Positions 27,004 to 36,211 of a stretch of 64,000 bases of DNA are shown here, one piece after another. The DNA is from CALKWS01 sp035302405 (lineage in GTDB: Bacteria > Actinomycetota > Actinomycetes > Actinomycetales > Beutenbergiaceae): assembly GCA_035302405.1 (NCBI GenBank), contig DATGSR010000111.1, positions 1 through 64,000 of the forward strand. Reading direction: 5' to 3'. Both the position numbers and the translations under genes were made by a program. The number at the start of each line of letters is the position of its first letter. The stretch's first letter is position 1. The notes beneath the pieces are model-generated. The model was not told where the DNA came from. It saw only the letters and a list, made by a program, of their open reading frames with translations, and made no database searches.

Positions 27004-28715
27004 CGCGAGACCAGTTGGACGATCGCGGATGCGGCTGGCTCGATGACGTCAAGCAGCGGCCGAGGAAACAGGCCGATGAGCACCGACAGGGCTAGCAGTG
27101 GCACGATGGCGACGATCTCGCGAGCGGACAGGTCCTGGAAGTGGCCGCCCCCAGCCCGGGTTCCGGTCAGTTGCCCCGAACCACCGTTGGTAGGGGAAGT
27201 CGGCTCCTGCACGCCCGTGCCGGCCCCCGCACCCGGGTCGCGCACGCGTTCGGCGTGGGTGGCGGCGTGCGCCTGTGTCGCGGGGGTGCTATCCGGTGGA
27301 CTTCCGGTGGCGGCGAACTCCTCACCGGCTTCAGGCCCGTAGCCCGCTGCTGCGGTGAGCACCGTCGGGCCGGTGAGCAGCCGTTGGATGGCGACCAGGA
27401 ACAGCGCGGCGGTGATGAGGATTCCGGGGGCAGCCAGGATCGCCGCGACGGGGGCGGCCTGCAGCGCACCGGCGATGATCTGGAATTCGGCGATGAAGGA
27501 GGAGAAGCCGGGTAGTCCGAGGGAGCCGAAGGCAGCCACGCCCAGCGCGGCCGCGAACAGGGGCGCTGGTCGAGCCAGCCCGCCCCACCGGGCGAACCCG
27601 TAGGTGCCGCCACGTGCCCACAGTACGCCCGAGAGGAGGAAAAGCGCGGCGGTGAGAAGCCCGTGGCTGACCATTTGCACGGTCGCGCCCACAGTGGCGA
27701 CCACGCGGACGTCGGCGTCCGCCGTGCCGACGAGGCCGGCTGCACCCAGGCCCAGCAGCACATAGCCCATGTGGTTGATCGACGTGTAGGCAATCATCCG
27801 TTTGAAGTCCGTCTGCGCCAACGCGACCAGCGCGCCCCACAGGACGCTGATTACCCCCACTACGACGGCCACCATGGCCCACTGCTGCCACGCCGAGGGC
27901 AGCATCGGCATGGCGATCCGCACGAACCCGTAGGTGCCGAGTTTCAGCAGCACCCCTGCGAGGATTGCCGATCCCGCCGCAGGAGCGTCGGTGTGCGCGT
28001 CGGGTAACCATGTGTGGAACGGGAAGAGCGGAGTCTTGACCGCCAGACCGATCCCGATGGCCAGGAGCACCAGTCCGCCCATTAGCGGTGAGTCCTCCAG
28101 CGGGGGATTGGCCGCGAGCCGGACCATGTCGAAGGTACGTTCCTCTCCGCCGAGGAACAGTCCGATGAATCCCAGCAGCAGGGCCAACGACCCCAGGAAG
28201 GTGTACAGGAAGAACTTCAACGCGCTGCGCCGATTGTTGCCGTGGCCCCACCCGGCGATGATGAAGTACATGCCGACGATGGATAGATCGAAGAACACGA
28301 AGAACAGGATGAGGTCCTGGGCGGCAAAGGTGCCAAGGCTCGCTGTCTGCAGGAATAAGAAGAGGGCGGCGTAGCGGCGGGGCCGTTTCTGTTCCCGCAG
28401 CGACCAGATCGCCGCGGCGAGGAAGAGCACTGTGGTCAGAGCAATCAATGGCATGGAGATGCCATCGACCCCGACGTGATAGGAAGCGTCTACCGTTGGG
28501 ATCCAGCGCACCTTGGCCTCGTACTGCAGCCCCTCGACGAACCCGCCGCCACTGGCGTCGGAATCGAACCCTGCCCACATCCAGGCAACGAGCGCGAGGT
28601 CGACGGTGGTGACCAGAACCCATATGCGTCCGACCCACCGGTCGGGCAGCCGCCGCAGCCCCAGGAGTGCCCCGGCCGCCAGGACGGGCAGCAGGACGAT
28701 GGTGGTCAGCAGCAT
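27000..28715 (-). CDS. nuoM: NuoM-like subunit of a complex-I-like module
   Basis: A 571-residue antiporter-like subunit with 13-14 helices and the motif FPFHTWLPDAHTDAPAAGSA of the NuoM family, plus RMIAYTSINHMGYVLLG. A polar insert near the C-terminus (about 480-535, rich in Thr, Gly, Ala and Pro) is unusual and separates the last helix pair from the core. It overlaps nuoN by 4 bases and lies 3 bases after nuoL. Confidence 0.93.
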   Translation of the reverse strand: MLLTTIVLLPVLAAGALLGLRRLPDRWVGRIWVLVTTVDLALVAWMWAGFDSDASGGGFVEGLQYEAKVRWIPTVDASYHVGVDGISMPLIALTTVLFLAAAIWSLREQKRPRRYAALFLFLQTASLGTFAAQDLILFFVFFDLSIVGMYFIIAGWGHGNNRRSALKFFLYTFLGSLALLLGFIGLFLGGEERTFDMVRLAANPPLEDSPLMGGLVLLAIGIGLAVKTPLFPFHTWLPDAHTDAPAAGSAILAGVLLKLGTYGFVRIAMPMLPSAWQQWAMVAVVVGVISVLWGALVALAQTDFKRMIAYTSINHMGYVLLGLGAAGLVGTADADVRVVATVGATVQMVSHGLLTAALFLLSGVLWARGGTYGFARWGGLARPAPLFAAALGVAAFGSLGLPGFSSFIAEFQIIAGALQAAPVAAILAAPGILITAALFLVAIQRLLTGPTVLTAAAGYGPEAGEEFAATGSPPDSTPATQAHAATHAERVRDPGAGAGTGVQEPTSPTNGGSGQLTGTRAGGGHFQDLSAREIVAIVPLLALSVLIGLFPRPLLDVIEPAASAIVQLVSR

Positions 28716-28718
28716 GGG

Positions 28719-30698
28719 TTACCTCACTAAGAGCAGGACGGCAAGGAGTGCGCCCAGCCCCACAAGGGCTTGGGCGTAGTACTGGTGCAGCAGCCCGGTC
28801 TGCGGCCTGCGCATGACGCCACCCAGACGCCGCAGCGAGTTGGCGAAGCGGTGAACCCCGGCGTCGATGACACCCCCGTCGATATCTCGGATGCCTCGCG
28901 CCGCGCGCTGGGTTCGTGCGGCCACCGCGTCAACGGCACGGTCGATGCCGGCTTCGTCGGCGTGGCGTAGTGTGTTTGAGAGGCCTCGACCCGCCGTGGC
29001 AGCGCCCTCCACGCCGCGGTCGATGACGACTTCGTCGACCCTGGCGAGGGCGCGCGCCAAGGCGAGCCACGGGCGTGGCGTCAGCAGGGCTGGCAACCCA
29101 GCCCATCGGGCCAACACCCCGCGGCTGAGTGGTCCGAGTAGCGTGGGCCGAACCAGGACGATGATGAGAACCACGATGGCAATGGCGCCGGGCAGGGCAA
29201 GTTCGGTGAACCCCGGCACCGGCTGTCCCGGATTCGCCAGAAGACCGGTGAAGCGTGCGGCCACCGGGGGCAGCCCGAGCACACCCAATCCGACGGCTAC
29301 CAGCGCCAGTGTCCACGCGACGGCGCTTGTAGTGGTGGGAACACGGAGCGTACCTATTCCGTGCTCGCCTCTAGTGCGTGTCCTGTCCAGCACGTCGCCG
29401 ATGGGCGTTGTGGCGGCACCGGACAACTCCGGCTGAGGGCCTGGCCCGAGCACGACGGCGAGCAACCGTGCGGCGTACACGGCCGACAGTGCCGCGCCCA
29501 CCAGGGCGACGATACGCAGCGCACCGCCGGAGCCAGCCATCGCCCAGTCCTTGGTGATCCATAACGAGAGCGGCGGCACCCCTCCCAGCGTGAGCGCAGC
29601 GACCGTCGCAGCGGCGCCCACGCCGCGGTACCGTCGCGCGGCACCGCGCAGGCCGTCCAGATGCTGCGTACCCAGCGCGGTGAGCCACGCGCCGGCGACG
29701 ACGAACAGGGTCGCTTTGACGGCGGCGTGGGCCACCAATTGGCCGGTGCCACCAGCGACCGACCCCACCCCGGCGGCGAGAACGACAAGACCGATCTGGG
29801 CGCCCGTGCTCGCGGCGAGCAGTTGCTTGAGGTCGACCTGGGCCGCGGCGACCAGTCCGAGCACCAAGGCGGTCAGTGCCCCGGCCCAGGCTGCGGTTGT
29901 CGCGACCCAGGGGGTTGCCTCAAGCAGCGGTGCCATGCGCAGGAGTATGTAGCCCCCCGCGGCGACCATCGTCGCTGAGTGGAGCAGGGCGCTGACCGCG
30001 CTAGGCCCTTCCATGGCGGCAGAGAGCCAAGCCGAGAACGGCAGTTGGGCGGACTTGCCGAGGGCCGCCAGCAGGATGCTGAACGCGGCCACGTCGCGCC
30101 AACCGCCGTCCGCCGTCGCGAGGGCGGCGAGTTCCAGGGACCCGGTGCCCGCAAGCGCCGCGCCTGCGGCCACGTACAGACCCAGGTCCCCGGCCCGGGT
30201 GGTCAGGAAGGCCGTGGTGCCGGCCGAGGTCTTCCCTGGCCTTTGCCAGTAGTAGCCGATGAGCAAGTACGATGTCGCACCCATGATCTCCCAGGCCACG
30301 AGCAGTGTGGGCAGCGTCGTCGCCGTCACGGTCGCGAGCATCGCCGCGGTGAAAAGGAGGAGGTAACCGAAGAAGCGTGCCCGGGCGTCGGCCCGGGGCA
30401 AGTCCGCCGTGCCGAAGATGACGACGGCCGAAGCGACGGCCGCGACGGTGATGATCAGTACCGCCGACAACCCGTCGACCGCTAGTTCGAGGTTGCCACC
30501 GTCGACGATGCCGATGAACGGTGCCGACACCGTGCCGCGCCCGGCAGCGGCGACCACCGCCAGGACCAGGGTGAGCAACGTCGTCGCCACCGCGAGTGGG
30601 CCGGCCGAGCGGTCGCCCCGGCGTCCGGCCAGCAGCAAAGCGACACCGACAGCGCCGGGCAGCACGATCAGAAGGGTAAGCACGAGAGAGTGTGACAT
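28719..30698 (-). CDS. nuoL: NuoL-like subunit of a complex-I-like module
   Basis: A 660-residue antiporter-like subunit, the largest of the three. The family signature SAWLSAAMEGPSAVSALLHS (with TMVAAGGY following) and the upstream TTRAGDLGLYV are present. The C-terminal part (about 560-640) contains several Arg-rich amphipathic segments (DEAGIDRAVDAVAARTQRAA) that would be the lateral helix. The ATG at 30698 follows AAGGGG; a GTG at 30707 would overlap nuoK and is less likely. Confidence 0.93.
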   Translation of the reverse strand: MSHSLVLTLLIVLPGAVGVALLLAGRRGDRSAGPLAVATTLLTLVLAVVAAAGRGTVSAPFIGIVDGGNLELAVDGLSAVLIITVAAVASAVVIFGTADLPRADARARFFGYLLLFTAAMLATVTATTLPTLLVAWEIMGATSYLLIGYYWQRPGKTSAGTTAFLTTRAGDLGLYVAAGAALAGTGSLELAALATADGGWRDVAAFSILLAALGKSAQLPFSAWLSAAMEGPSAVSALLHSATMVAAGGYILLRMAPLLEATPWVATTAAWAGALTALVLGLVAAAQVDLKQLLAASTGAQIGLVVLAAGVGSVAGGTGQLVAHAAVKATLFVVAGAWLTALGTQHLDGLRGAARRYRGVGAAATVAALTLGGVPPLSLWITKDWAMAGSGGALRIVALVGAALSAVYAARLLAVVLGPGPQPELSGAATTPIGDVLDRTRTRGEHGIGTLRVPTTTSAVAWTLALVAVGLGVLGLPPVAARFTGLLANPGQPVPGFTELALPGAIAIVVLIIVLVRPTLLGPLSRGVLARWAGLPALLTPRPWLALARALARVDEVVIDRGVEGAATAGRGLSNTLRHADEAGIDRAVDAVAARTQRAARGIRDIDGGVIDAGVHRFANSLRRLGGVMRRPQTGLLHQYYAQALVGLGALLAVLLLVR

Positions 30699-30703
30699 CG
30701 GGC

Positions 30704-31021
30704 TCACCCCTTCAAATCGGTGGCCGAGTCGACCATGTCGACCTTCCGGGCACGGTAGATCGCCAGGGTGGCCGCAAAGCCCATCACCATCTCCACTGCC
30801 ATGACGACCAGGGCGAGGACGATGAGAATCTGCGGGTCGGGGGCCTCAGGTGTCAGGAAGTACCAGGCCGACACGGCGCCGACGAGGACCCCGTTGACGA
30901 TGAGTTCGATACCCATCATGACCATGACGATGGACTGCTGGGACAACGCCCCGTACACCCCGACCCCGACCAACGCGGCGGCTACCGTGAGCAGCAGTTG
31001 GAGCAGCACCACATCGCTCAT
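30704..31021 (-). CDS. nuoK: NuoK-like subunit of a complex-I-like module
   Basis: A 105-residue protein with three membrane helices and the NuoK signatures VMMGIELIVNGVLVGA and LVVMAVEMVMGFAATLAIYR, which hold the two conserved membrane Glu residues of proton transfer. It overlaps nuoJ by 4 bases (ATGA). Confidence 0.95.
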   Translation of the reverse strand: MSDVVLLQLLLTVAAALVGVGVYGALSQQSIVMVMMGIELIVNGVLVGAVSAWYFLTPEAPDPQILIVLALVVMAVEMVMGFAATLAIYRARKVDMVDSATDLKG

Positions 31022-31587
31022 CGGCCCAGCCCTCCACGGACCGGGTCATCGGGGCGTCGCCGGCCGAGGTCGGGGCCGAACCTGTCGTAGCGTCCCCGAC
31101 CAGTGGCAAGGATGGTGCCGGCAAGGATCGTGGTGAAGAGCACCACGCCAACGAGGATCATCACGAGCATGTACTCGCCCATCAACGCCAGCCCCAGTTG
31201 CGCGGTCGTGTCACTTCGTGCCCCGCTGGGCGCCACGGGCCAGTCCACGAGCCAGATGCCCGTGGTAAGCACTGCGAAGACCGCAAATCCGGCAGCGGCC
31301 GAGCCATACTTGTTGTGCACCATGCTCATCGGCATTAACCCGGCCGGGTTCATCATGAACATGATCATGAAGACGGCCATCACGGCCATTTCCATCGTCA
31401 TCATCAGGGCCGTGACGAGCGCCAGGTATGGCAGGTCGAGGATCAGCATGATCCCGGCCACGCTGAGAAACGAGCCCAGGAGCGAGAATGTTGCCCGGGC
31501 CATAGAGTCCACGACGAACACGAGGACACCGAGTACAACCGCGCCTGCGCCGAGCGCGAGCGCCACTACCGCAGCCGTGACCGTCAT
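31018..31587 (-). CDS. nuoJ: NuoJ-like subunit of a complex-I-like module
   Basis: A 189-residue protein with five helices. The third carries the NuoJ hallmark MEMAVMAVFMIMFMMNPAGL. The polar segment near MVHNKYGSAAAG leads to the last two helices. The C-terminal tail is Arg/Asp-rich and extends past the last helix. It lies 33 bases after nuoH. Confidence 0.93.
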   Translation of the reverse strand: MTVTAAVVALALGAGAVVLGVLVFVVDSMARATFSLLGSFLSVAGIMLILDLPYLALVTALMMTMEMAVMAVFMIMFMMNPAGLMPMSMVHNKYGSAAAGFAVFAVLTTGIWLVDWPVAPSGARSDTTAQLGLALMGEYMLVMILVGVVLFTTILAGTILATGRGRYDRFGPDLGRRRPDDPVRGGLGR

Positions 31588-31620
31588 CGGCCACTCACCG
31601 CCCTTCTCGCTTTTCGGTTG

Positions 31621-32568
31621 TCACCGGTAGACACCCGCCAGGGTCAGCAGGGCCACCACGAGCGCCTGCAGGAGGGTGGCCGGCACCAGCACCATCCATC
31701 CGACCTCCACAAAGCGATCCGGGCGCAGGACCGGCAGCCGGCGCCCGGCGACGACGAGAACCACCATCAGGACCGCTGTCTTCAGCACGTACCAGGCAGT
31801 GTCCGGCAGAACAGGACCAGCACCGCCCCCCAGGAAGAGCGCCGTAGCCATCGCGGCGGTAGCACCGAGGAACACGGCCCTCCCGCCATCGAGGAGCAGG
31901 CGGTCCGGCCCGGATAACTCCGAGCGCAACCCTCCCGCGATGTCGGTTCCCACCGGAGCCGCGAACGGGCCCCAGAAGGCGAAGGCCGCGCCACTGGCCA
32001 AGAATGCAACGAATGCCAGGGGCATCGTCACCACGAACCACAAGTCCGCTTGGGCCGCGACGATGTCGGTCGCGCGCAAGGACCCCCCCGCGATCCCGGT
32101 TGTGATGAGCGTGAACATCAGTGGCAACTCATAGCCCAGCCCCTGGGCGAGGAATCGGTACCCGCCAACCAGGGAGTGCACCGCGTTCGGCCCCCAACCG
32201 ACCAGCCACGCGGCCGCCCACAACAGCGCCTCGGCGGCATTGAACCACACCAGGTCCGCGCTCGTGGAGACCAGGCTGGCGCCCGTGATCGGGATGACCG
32301 CAACGGAAAGCAGTGCGAGGACGAACACGGTGGCGGCGCCCAGACGCCACAGCAGCGCGTCGGGCGCCAAGGTGGTACGCCGCTGCTCCATGAGGGAACG
32401 CACTGTGATACGTACCGGCTCGACCGCTGCGCTGAGCCGACCGCTGGCGAGCACGACGCTGTCTGTGGCGGCGAAGACCAAGCCCAGCAGGAGGGCCACC
32501 AGAAGGGCGAAGCCGACGGCGGGAACCAGGCCGAGTGCTTCTGCGGTGGTGCGTGCACTATCAGCCAT
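31621..32568 (-). CDS. nuoH: NuoH-like subunit of a complex-I-like module
   Basis: A 315-residue protein with eight helices. In complex I NuoH forms the quinone chamber at the interface with NuoB and NuoD. Segments FLASGAAFAFWGPFAAPVGTD and AEALLWAAAWLVGWG are recognisable but diverged: the usual acidic loop and PFDLPEAE-type motif of NuoH is replaced by a non-acidic sequence, so normal quinone chemistry is doubtful. It overlaps the fused NuoB/D-like gene by 8 bases. Confidence 0.82.
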   Translation of the reverse strand: MADSARTTAEALGLVPAVGFALLVALLLGLVFAATDSVVLASGRLSAAVEPVRITVRSLMEQRRTTLAPDALLWRLGAATVFVLALLSVAVIPITGASLVSTSADLVWFNAAEALLWAAAWLVGWGPNAVHSLVGGYRFLAQGLGYELPLMFTLITTGIAGGSLRATDIVAAQADLWFVVTMPLAFVAFLASGAAFAFWGPFAAPVGTDIAGGLRSELSGPDRLLLDGGRAVFLGATAAMATALFLGGGAGPVLPDTAWYVLKTAVLMVVLVVAGRRLPVLRPDRFVEVGWMVLVPATLLQALVVALLTLAGVYR

Positions 32569-33772
32569 GGGCGGCCGTCCCTGGACGAGGAGCCGTGACC
32601 TGCTCTACCCCGACGCTCGCGACGGCGAGACGAGCCGAGGCCAGTTCCAGGCCCTCGAGTGCTTGCGAGAGTCGTACCAGTGAGATCGTGGGCAGGGATG
32701 CGGGGTCCCCGCGCCCGGTGGCCAACGTGCACCAGTGCCGGATCCGAGCCATGACATCCTCGGTGCCGGCCGGCTGTGTCTGTGTTTCTTGCGGGGGCAA
32801 TGACGCGATACCACGCACCGACCAGGACAGGAGGTGTGACCGGGCCACCCGACGAGCGAGAGTCTCAGCGGCCCGGCGGGCGCGTACGACGGTTTGCTGC
32901 GAGGGCGAGAGGAGCCCGTCCCGGGCCGCCCGTCCCTGCCTAGCGGCTGTGGACCAGCCCGCCACGAGAAGGAATCGGGCCAGATGGTCGAGGGCGGCCG
33001 CCTGGCCCGGCAGGGGTGCCGCAACGGTGTGTCCCTGGTGGCCGCTGTCGGCCCACTCGACGTTCACATCGGTGAGGACGTCGCCCTGCAGCGAGCCGCG
33101 CACCATCAGTCCCGTCGGCCAGCCCGGTAGCCAGGGCCCGAGGCGTACCGCGAGCCGGTCCAGTTCGAGCCCATCCCGGTCCGGAGATATCTGGGCCATG
33201 GGCAGGCCGGCGATCATTCCGTCGCCATGCATGTGGTCCATGTCGTGGCCGGCGTGCTCACCGGTGTCGTGGCCGGCGTGCTCATCCATGTTGTGGTCCG
33301 CGTGATCACCAGCGGCTGGGCCGGACGAGTCTTCGCCCCCGTTCATCTCCTGATCGTCATGGCTACCCAAGTCGTGACCGTGGTCCGGCGAATCATGGCT
33401 CTCGGCGCTGCCTAAGCTGTTCAGCAGTTGTTCTGGGTCTGCTGGCTCGTCCTCGGACCGGGAGGTTGGCGAGTGCAGCGCCTTCAGTGCTGCGTCGAGT
33501 TGCTCCGGTACTGGCGCGGCTGTGATGGACGTGCGGTGGCGCGGCCGCGGCAGTTGCGACCAGAGGATGTCGGTGGCGGCACCCAATTCGGGACCGAGGT
33601 ACCCGAGCGTGATGAGAAGGTCCGCCCCTGCCGGAGACTGCGCCATGAGCCATCCACGACGATCGATTTCCCGCTCAACTGTCCAGCGGAGGCTGTCGGT
33701 CTGCGGCCCATCCACCAGCAGGACCCGGGGCTTACCGAACGCCCAACGCGCAAGCGAAGATCTCATGTCCAC
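32561..33772 (-). CDS. Fused NuoB/NuoD-like protein with His/Met-rich linker
   Basis: A 403-residue protein between nuoA and nuoH, where nuoB, C and D normally lie. Residues 1-110 resemble a NuoB core (SPAGADLLITLGYLGPELGA, ILWSQLPRPRH) but lack its cluster-binding Cys residues; the only Cys in the protein is near residue 345. Residues about 190-395 look NuoD/hydrogenase large subunit-like (LGPWLPGWPTGLMVRGSLQG, LDHLARFLLVAGWSTAARQ). In between, residues 125-187 hold about 12 His plus Met, Asp and Glu (HADHNMDEHAGHDTGEHAGH), a probable metal-binding linker. The family assignment rests on position and weak similarity, and a role as a structural cap without redox centres is inferred. Confidence 0.6.
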   Translation of the reverse strand: MDMRSSLARWAFGKPRVLLVDGPQTDSLRWTVEREIDRRGWLMAQSPAGADLLITLGYLGPELGAATDILWSQLPRPRHRTSITAAPVPEQLDAALKALHSPTSRSEDEPADPEQLLNSLGSAESHDSPDHGHDLGSHDDQEMNGGEDSSGPAAGDHADHNMDEHAGHDTGEHAGHDMDHMHGDGMIAGLPMAQISPDRDGLELDRLAVRLGPWLPGWPTGLMVRGSLQGDVLTDVNVEWADSGHQGHTVAAPLPGQAAALDHLARFLLVAGWSTAARQGRAARDGLLSPSQQTVVRARRAAETLARRVARSHLLSWSVRGIASLPPQETQTQPAGTEDVMARIRHWCTLATGRGDPASLPTISLVRLSQALEGLELASARLAVASVGVEQVTAPRPGTAAHG

Positions 33773-34104
33773 CGAAGCGCCCCCTCACGCCACACGTAAA
33801 CCACGCCGAGCAGGAGCAGGAGCAGGAAGAGGAACATCTCGACCACGGCGCCAACCCCGACCTGTGCCACCACGACCGCCCACGGATACATGAAGATCAT
33901 CTCCATGTCGAAGGCCAAGAACAACAGCGTGATGGCATACCACCGCGCGTGGTAGCGCGATAGGGCATGCTGCTCCGGCAGCGAGCCGGATTCGAACGGT
34001 AGGACGTGTGCGGCGTGCCGGGCAAAGGACCATGCCCTGGCCAGCCCATAGATCCCGCCAACCAGCATCAATGCGGCCATCAACAACGATGCCGCTGCGG
34101 CCAC
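33763..34104 (-). CDS. nuoA: NuoA-like subunit of a complex-I-like module
   Basis: A 113-residue protein with three helices and the NuoA signatures PFESGSLPEQH and RWYAITLLFLAFDMEMIFMYPWA, including the acidic residues of helix 2. The ATG at 34104 has a purine-rich lead. It is the first gene of the cluster; about 150 bases upstream separate it from the NlpC/P60 gene. It overlaps the fused gene by 10 bases. Confidence 0.95.
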   Translation of the reverse strand: MAAAASLLMAALMLVGGIYGLARAWSFARHAAHVLPFESGSLPEQHALSRYHARWYAITLLFLAFDMEMIFMYPWAVVVAQVGVGAVVEMFLFLLLLLLGVVYVWREGALRWT

Positions 34105-34258
34105 GAGGCGACACCTCCTGTCCTTCGAATCGCGGCGAAGTTTTCCTTAGCGGCTTCTCCGTGAGAAGCGCAGTGATCTCGAAACTGGCCGTTGCCATCG
34201 GTCGTGTTGGAGTGTCAGTTCACCACCGCTGCTGGGGATTGGCACCTTAACCACGGGC

Positions 34259-35068
34259 TCACCCGACGCGAATGAAGATGGGGTTGCTCATCCAAATCTC
34301 GCTCTCGTGCAACGGGGTACCGGGGCTACGGGCCGCGATGTGCTGGCCGTTACCGGTGTAGATTCCGGAGTGGCCAGGGCCCCATACAAGGTCACCCGGA
34401 CGGGCTTCGGCTGCCGAGACGATCGTCCCGACGTTGCGCTGGGCGGCTGAGGTACGGGGTAAGGATATGCCGACCTGGGCGTACACGTACTGGGTGAACC
34501 CAGAGCAGTCGAACCCGGCCGGAGTGGCGCCACCGTAAACGTACGGGGTGCCCACGTACCGCCGGGCGATGTCGACGATGGCCGAGCCAGAAGCCGAAGC
34601 GGTCGACGCAGTCTCGGTGGACTCGGACTCCTGCGCCGCGGGCTGGGACTCGGTTTGCTGCGGAGCGGGTTCGGTGCGCTGCCCGGTCCGAGAGGCCGGG
34701 GCCTGCTGCGCAGCAGGCCGCTCAGTCACAGTCGGCGTCGGCGGAGGCGGTGGCGGCGGTGGCGCCTCGGAGGAGACCTCGGCGGCGGTGAATGCCCACT
34801 CGACGTCCGCGTCGACCGAGACGGTCGGGGAGGTGGTGATGCTGTCGGCATCAAGCGTCACGTTGGCCAGCGAGCCGAGGCCGGAACTCGCCGCGGGTAC
34901 CTCCGGGACCGCAGCAACGCTGGAGGCACTCAGAGTCAGAGCTAGCCCGGATGAGGCGACTGCGGCGAATGCCCGCTTGCCCGAGGAGCCGGTGACTGCG
35001 TTGCCGAAAACGGTCAAGGGTGTGGAGGGCCGGCAGGCAGCGCGGTGCCGGCCGGTTGTGCGTTCAGT
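34259..35068 (-). CDS. Secreted NlpC/P60 peptidase (C40 family)
   Basis: A 269-residue secreted cell-wall hydrolase. The TTG at 35068 follows GGAGAAG and gives a signal peptide (AFAAVASSGLALTLSASSVA) after about 30 polar residues. Then comes a Pro/Gln/Ser/Thr-rich linker (residues about 80-150, including a PPPPPPPPTPTVTE run) and the NlpC/P60 domain with catalytic Cys in GFDCSGFTQYVYAQVG and His in WGPGHSGIYTGNGQH. It would cut D-Glu-mDAP bonds in peptidoglycan. A c-di-AMP riboswitch directly upstream controls expression, the known arrangement for rpf/nlpC genes in actinobacteria. Confidence 0.93.
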   Translation of the reverse strand, partial: TERTTGRHRAACRPSTPLTVFGNAVTGSSGKRAFAAVASSGLALTLSASSVAAVPEVPAASSGLGSLANVTLDADSITTSPTVSVDADVEWAFTAAEVSSEAPPPPPPPPTPTVTERPAAQQAPASRTGQRTEPAPQQTESQPAAQESESTETASTASASGSAIVDIARRYVGTPYVYGGATPAGFDCSGFTQYVYAQVGISLPRTSAAQRNVGTIVSAAEARPGDLVWGPGHSGIYTGNGQHIAARSPGTPLHESEIWMSNPIFIRVG

Positions 35069-35079
35069 CAATGCGCTTC

Positions 35080-35256
35080 TCCGGTCGCCTGCGAGGTCAG
35101 CTGTCGGGTTCGGGTGGGAGACATGGACCCGGTCTGCCTGGCGAACCAGGCGGGACTTCACCCCTAGGTGTTTTCGCACCGATGGTTGGGTCCCCCGCCC
35201 CTGTCAATTCCATTTTCTTGGGAACCGTCGGCGGTGACAGGATTCGGCGTCCGCTG
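35080..35256 (-). promoter_or_regulatory. c-di-AMP riboswitch (ydaO/yuaA type)
   Basis: On the minus strand the 5' part CGCCGAATCCTGTCACCGCC, the middle GGGGACCCAACC and GGGGTGAAGTCC, and the 3' hallmark CCCGAACCCGACAGCTGACC then TCGCAGGCG match the ydaO riboswitch consensus. It ends about 12 bases before the TTG start of the NlpC/P60 gene. High c-di-AMP is expected to turn off the wall hydrolase. Confidence 0.9.
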
Positions 35257-35345
35257 ACCGGTACTCATCGATGGTTCGACGAGCAGCACTGACGCTACAC
35301 ACACCACCCGGCCAGATCACAGTCCGGTAACACTCCAACATGAAA

Positions 35346-35366
35346 CCTTCATCAAACCTTTATCGC
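35346..35366 (+). promoter_or_regulatory. Copper-region direct-repeat box A
   Basis: TTCATC at 35348-35353 and TTTATC at 35359-35364, 11 bases apart. A -10-like TAGGGT is at 35397-35402. It precedes the tlpA-ccdA-resB-ccsB operon and matches four other boxes in the window. The surrounding 110 bases (35291-35402) are very similar to those at box B. Confidence 0.6.
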
Positions 35367-35617
35367 CGGCATCTGCTCCACCCACCGCGCCTCCCGTAGG
35401 GTCTCAAGTCAGCACCGTCACAGTTGCCGGGGAAGTAGCCACCTATGACGGAAGGAAGACCATTGAGAACCAGATCCCGCAGGTTGGGGTCGGTGTGTTC
35501 AACCATCGCGCGCCCGGCTGCGCCGCCGCAGCCATCGACCACGCACACCGCGTGGTCATCGCGCTCTCAGTCGATCCCGTCCGTGAACTTCTTGCCACGG
35601 CGTGTTTGGTGCAGAGA

Positions 35618-36211
35618 GTGAGCCGACACCTCCCCGCAATCCTCGGGACGCTCGCTGCCCTAGCACTGCTGGCCGGATGTACCACCGCTGGCGGGGCCGA
35701 GACTGCGGGTGGTGATTCAAGCGATGTACCTGGGGCCGGATACGTCTCCGGTGACGGCAGCGTGGAAACCTGGGCGCCGGACGAACGCGGGCAGGCGGTG
35801 AACCTGGCCGGGGTGTCCTATGAGGAGGAAAACTTCGACCTGGCCGATCTGCACGGCCAGGTGGTGGTGGTCAACTTCTGGTATGCCAACTGCCCGCCGT
35901 GCCGCAAGGAAGCCCCAGACCTGGCCTCGCTGTCGGAGCAGTACGAGCCCGACGGCGTGCAGTTCCTCGGCGTGAACCACACCGACGCCCCGGGCACCGC
36001 CCAGGCCTTCGAACGCCGCTTCGGGATTCCCTACCCCTCGCTGCATGACCAGGAGTCCGCCGGCGTGGCCGCGATGCAGGGCGTGGTCCCGCTGCGCGCG
36101 ATGCCCACCACCGTGGTGCTGGACACCCAGGGGCGGGTGGCCGCGCGCATCCTCGGCCTGGCCGAGCGCAGCATCCTGTCCACATTGATCGACGAGACCC
36201 TCGCCGAGTAA
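35618..36211 (+). CDS. TlpA/ResA-like thioredoxin lipoprotein
   Basis: A 197-residue exported thiol-disulfide protein. The GTG at 35618 gives a lipoprotein signal (HLPAILGTLAALALLAGC), then a Ser/Gly linker and a thioredoxin domain with active-site motif FWYANCPPCRKE. The later MPTTVVLDTQGRV has the cis-Pro loop. It would reduce apocytochrome c or copper-site cysteines outside the membrane, fed by CcdA. An earlier frame (TTG 35463 or ATG 35445, ending at 35621) overlaps this start as GTGA and may be a leader peptide. It overlaps ccdA by one base. Confidence 0.88.
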   Translation: MSRHLPAILGTLAALALLAGCTTAGGAETAGGDSSDVPGAGYVSGDGSVETWAPDERGQAVNLAGVSYEEENFDLADLHGQVVVVNFWYANCPPCRKEAPDLASLSEQYEPDGVQFLGVNHTDAPGTAQAFERRFGIPYPSLHDQESAGVAAMQGVVPLRAMPTTVVLDTQGRVAARILGLAERSILSTLIDETLAE

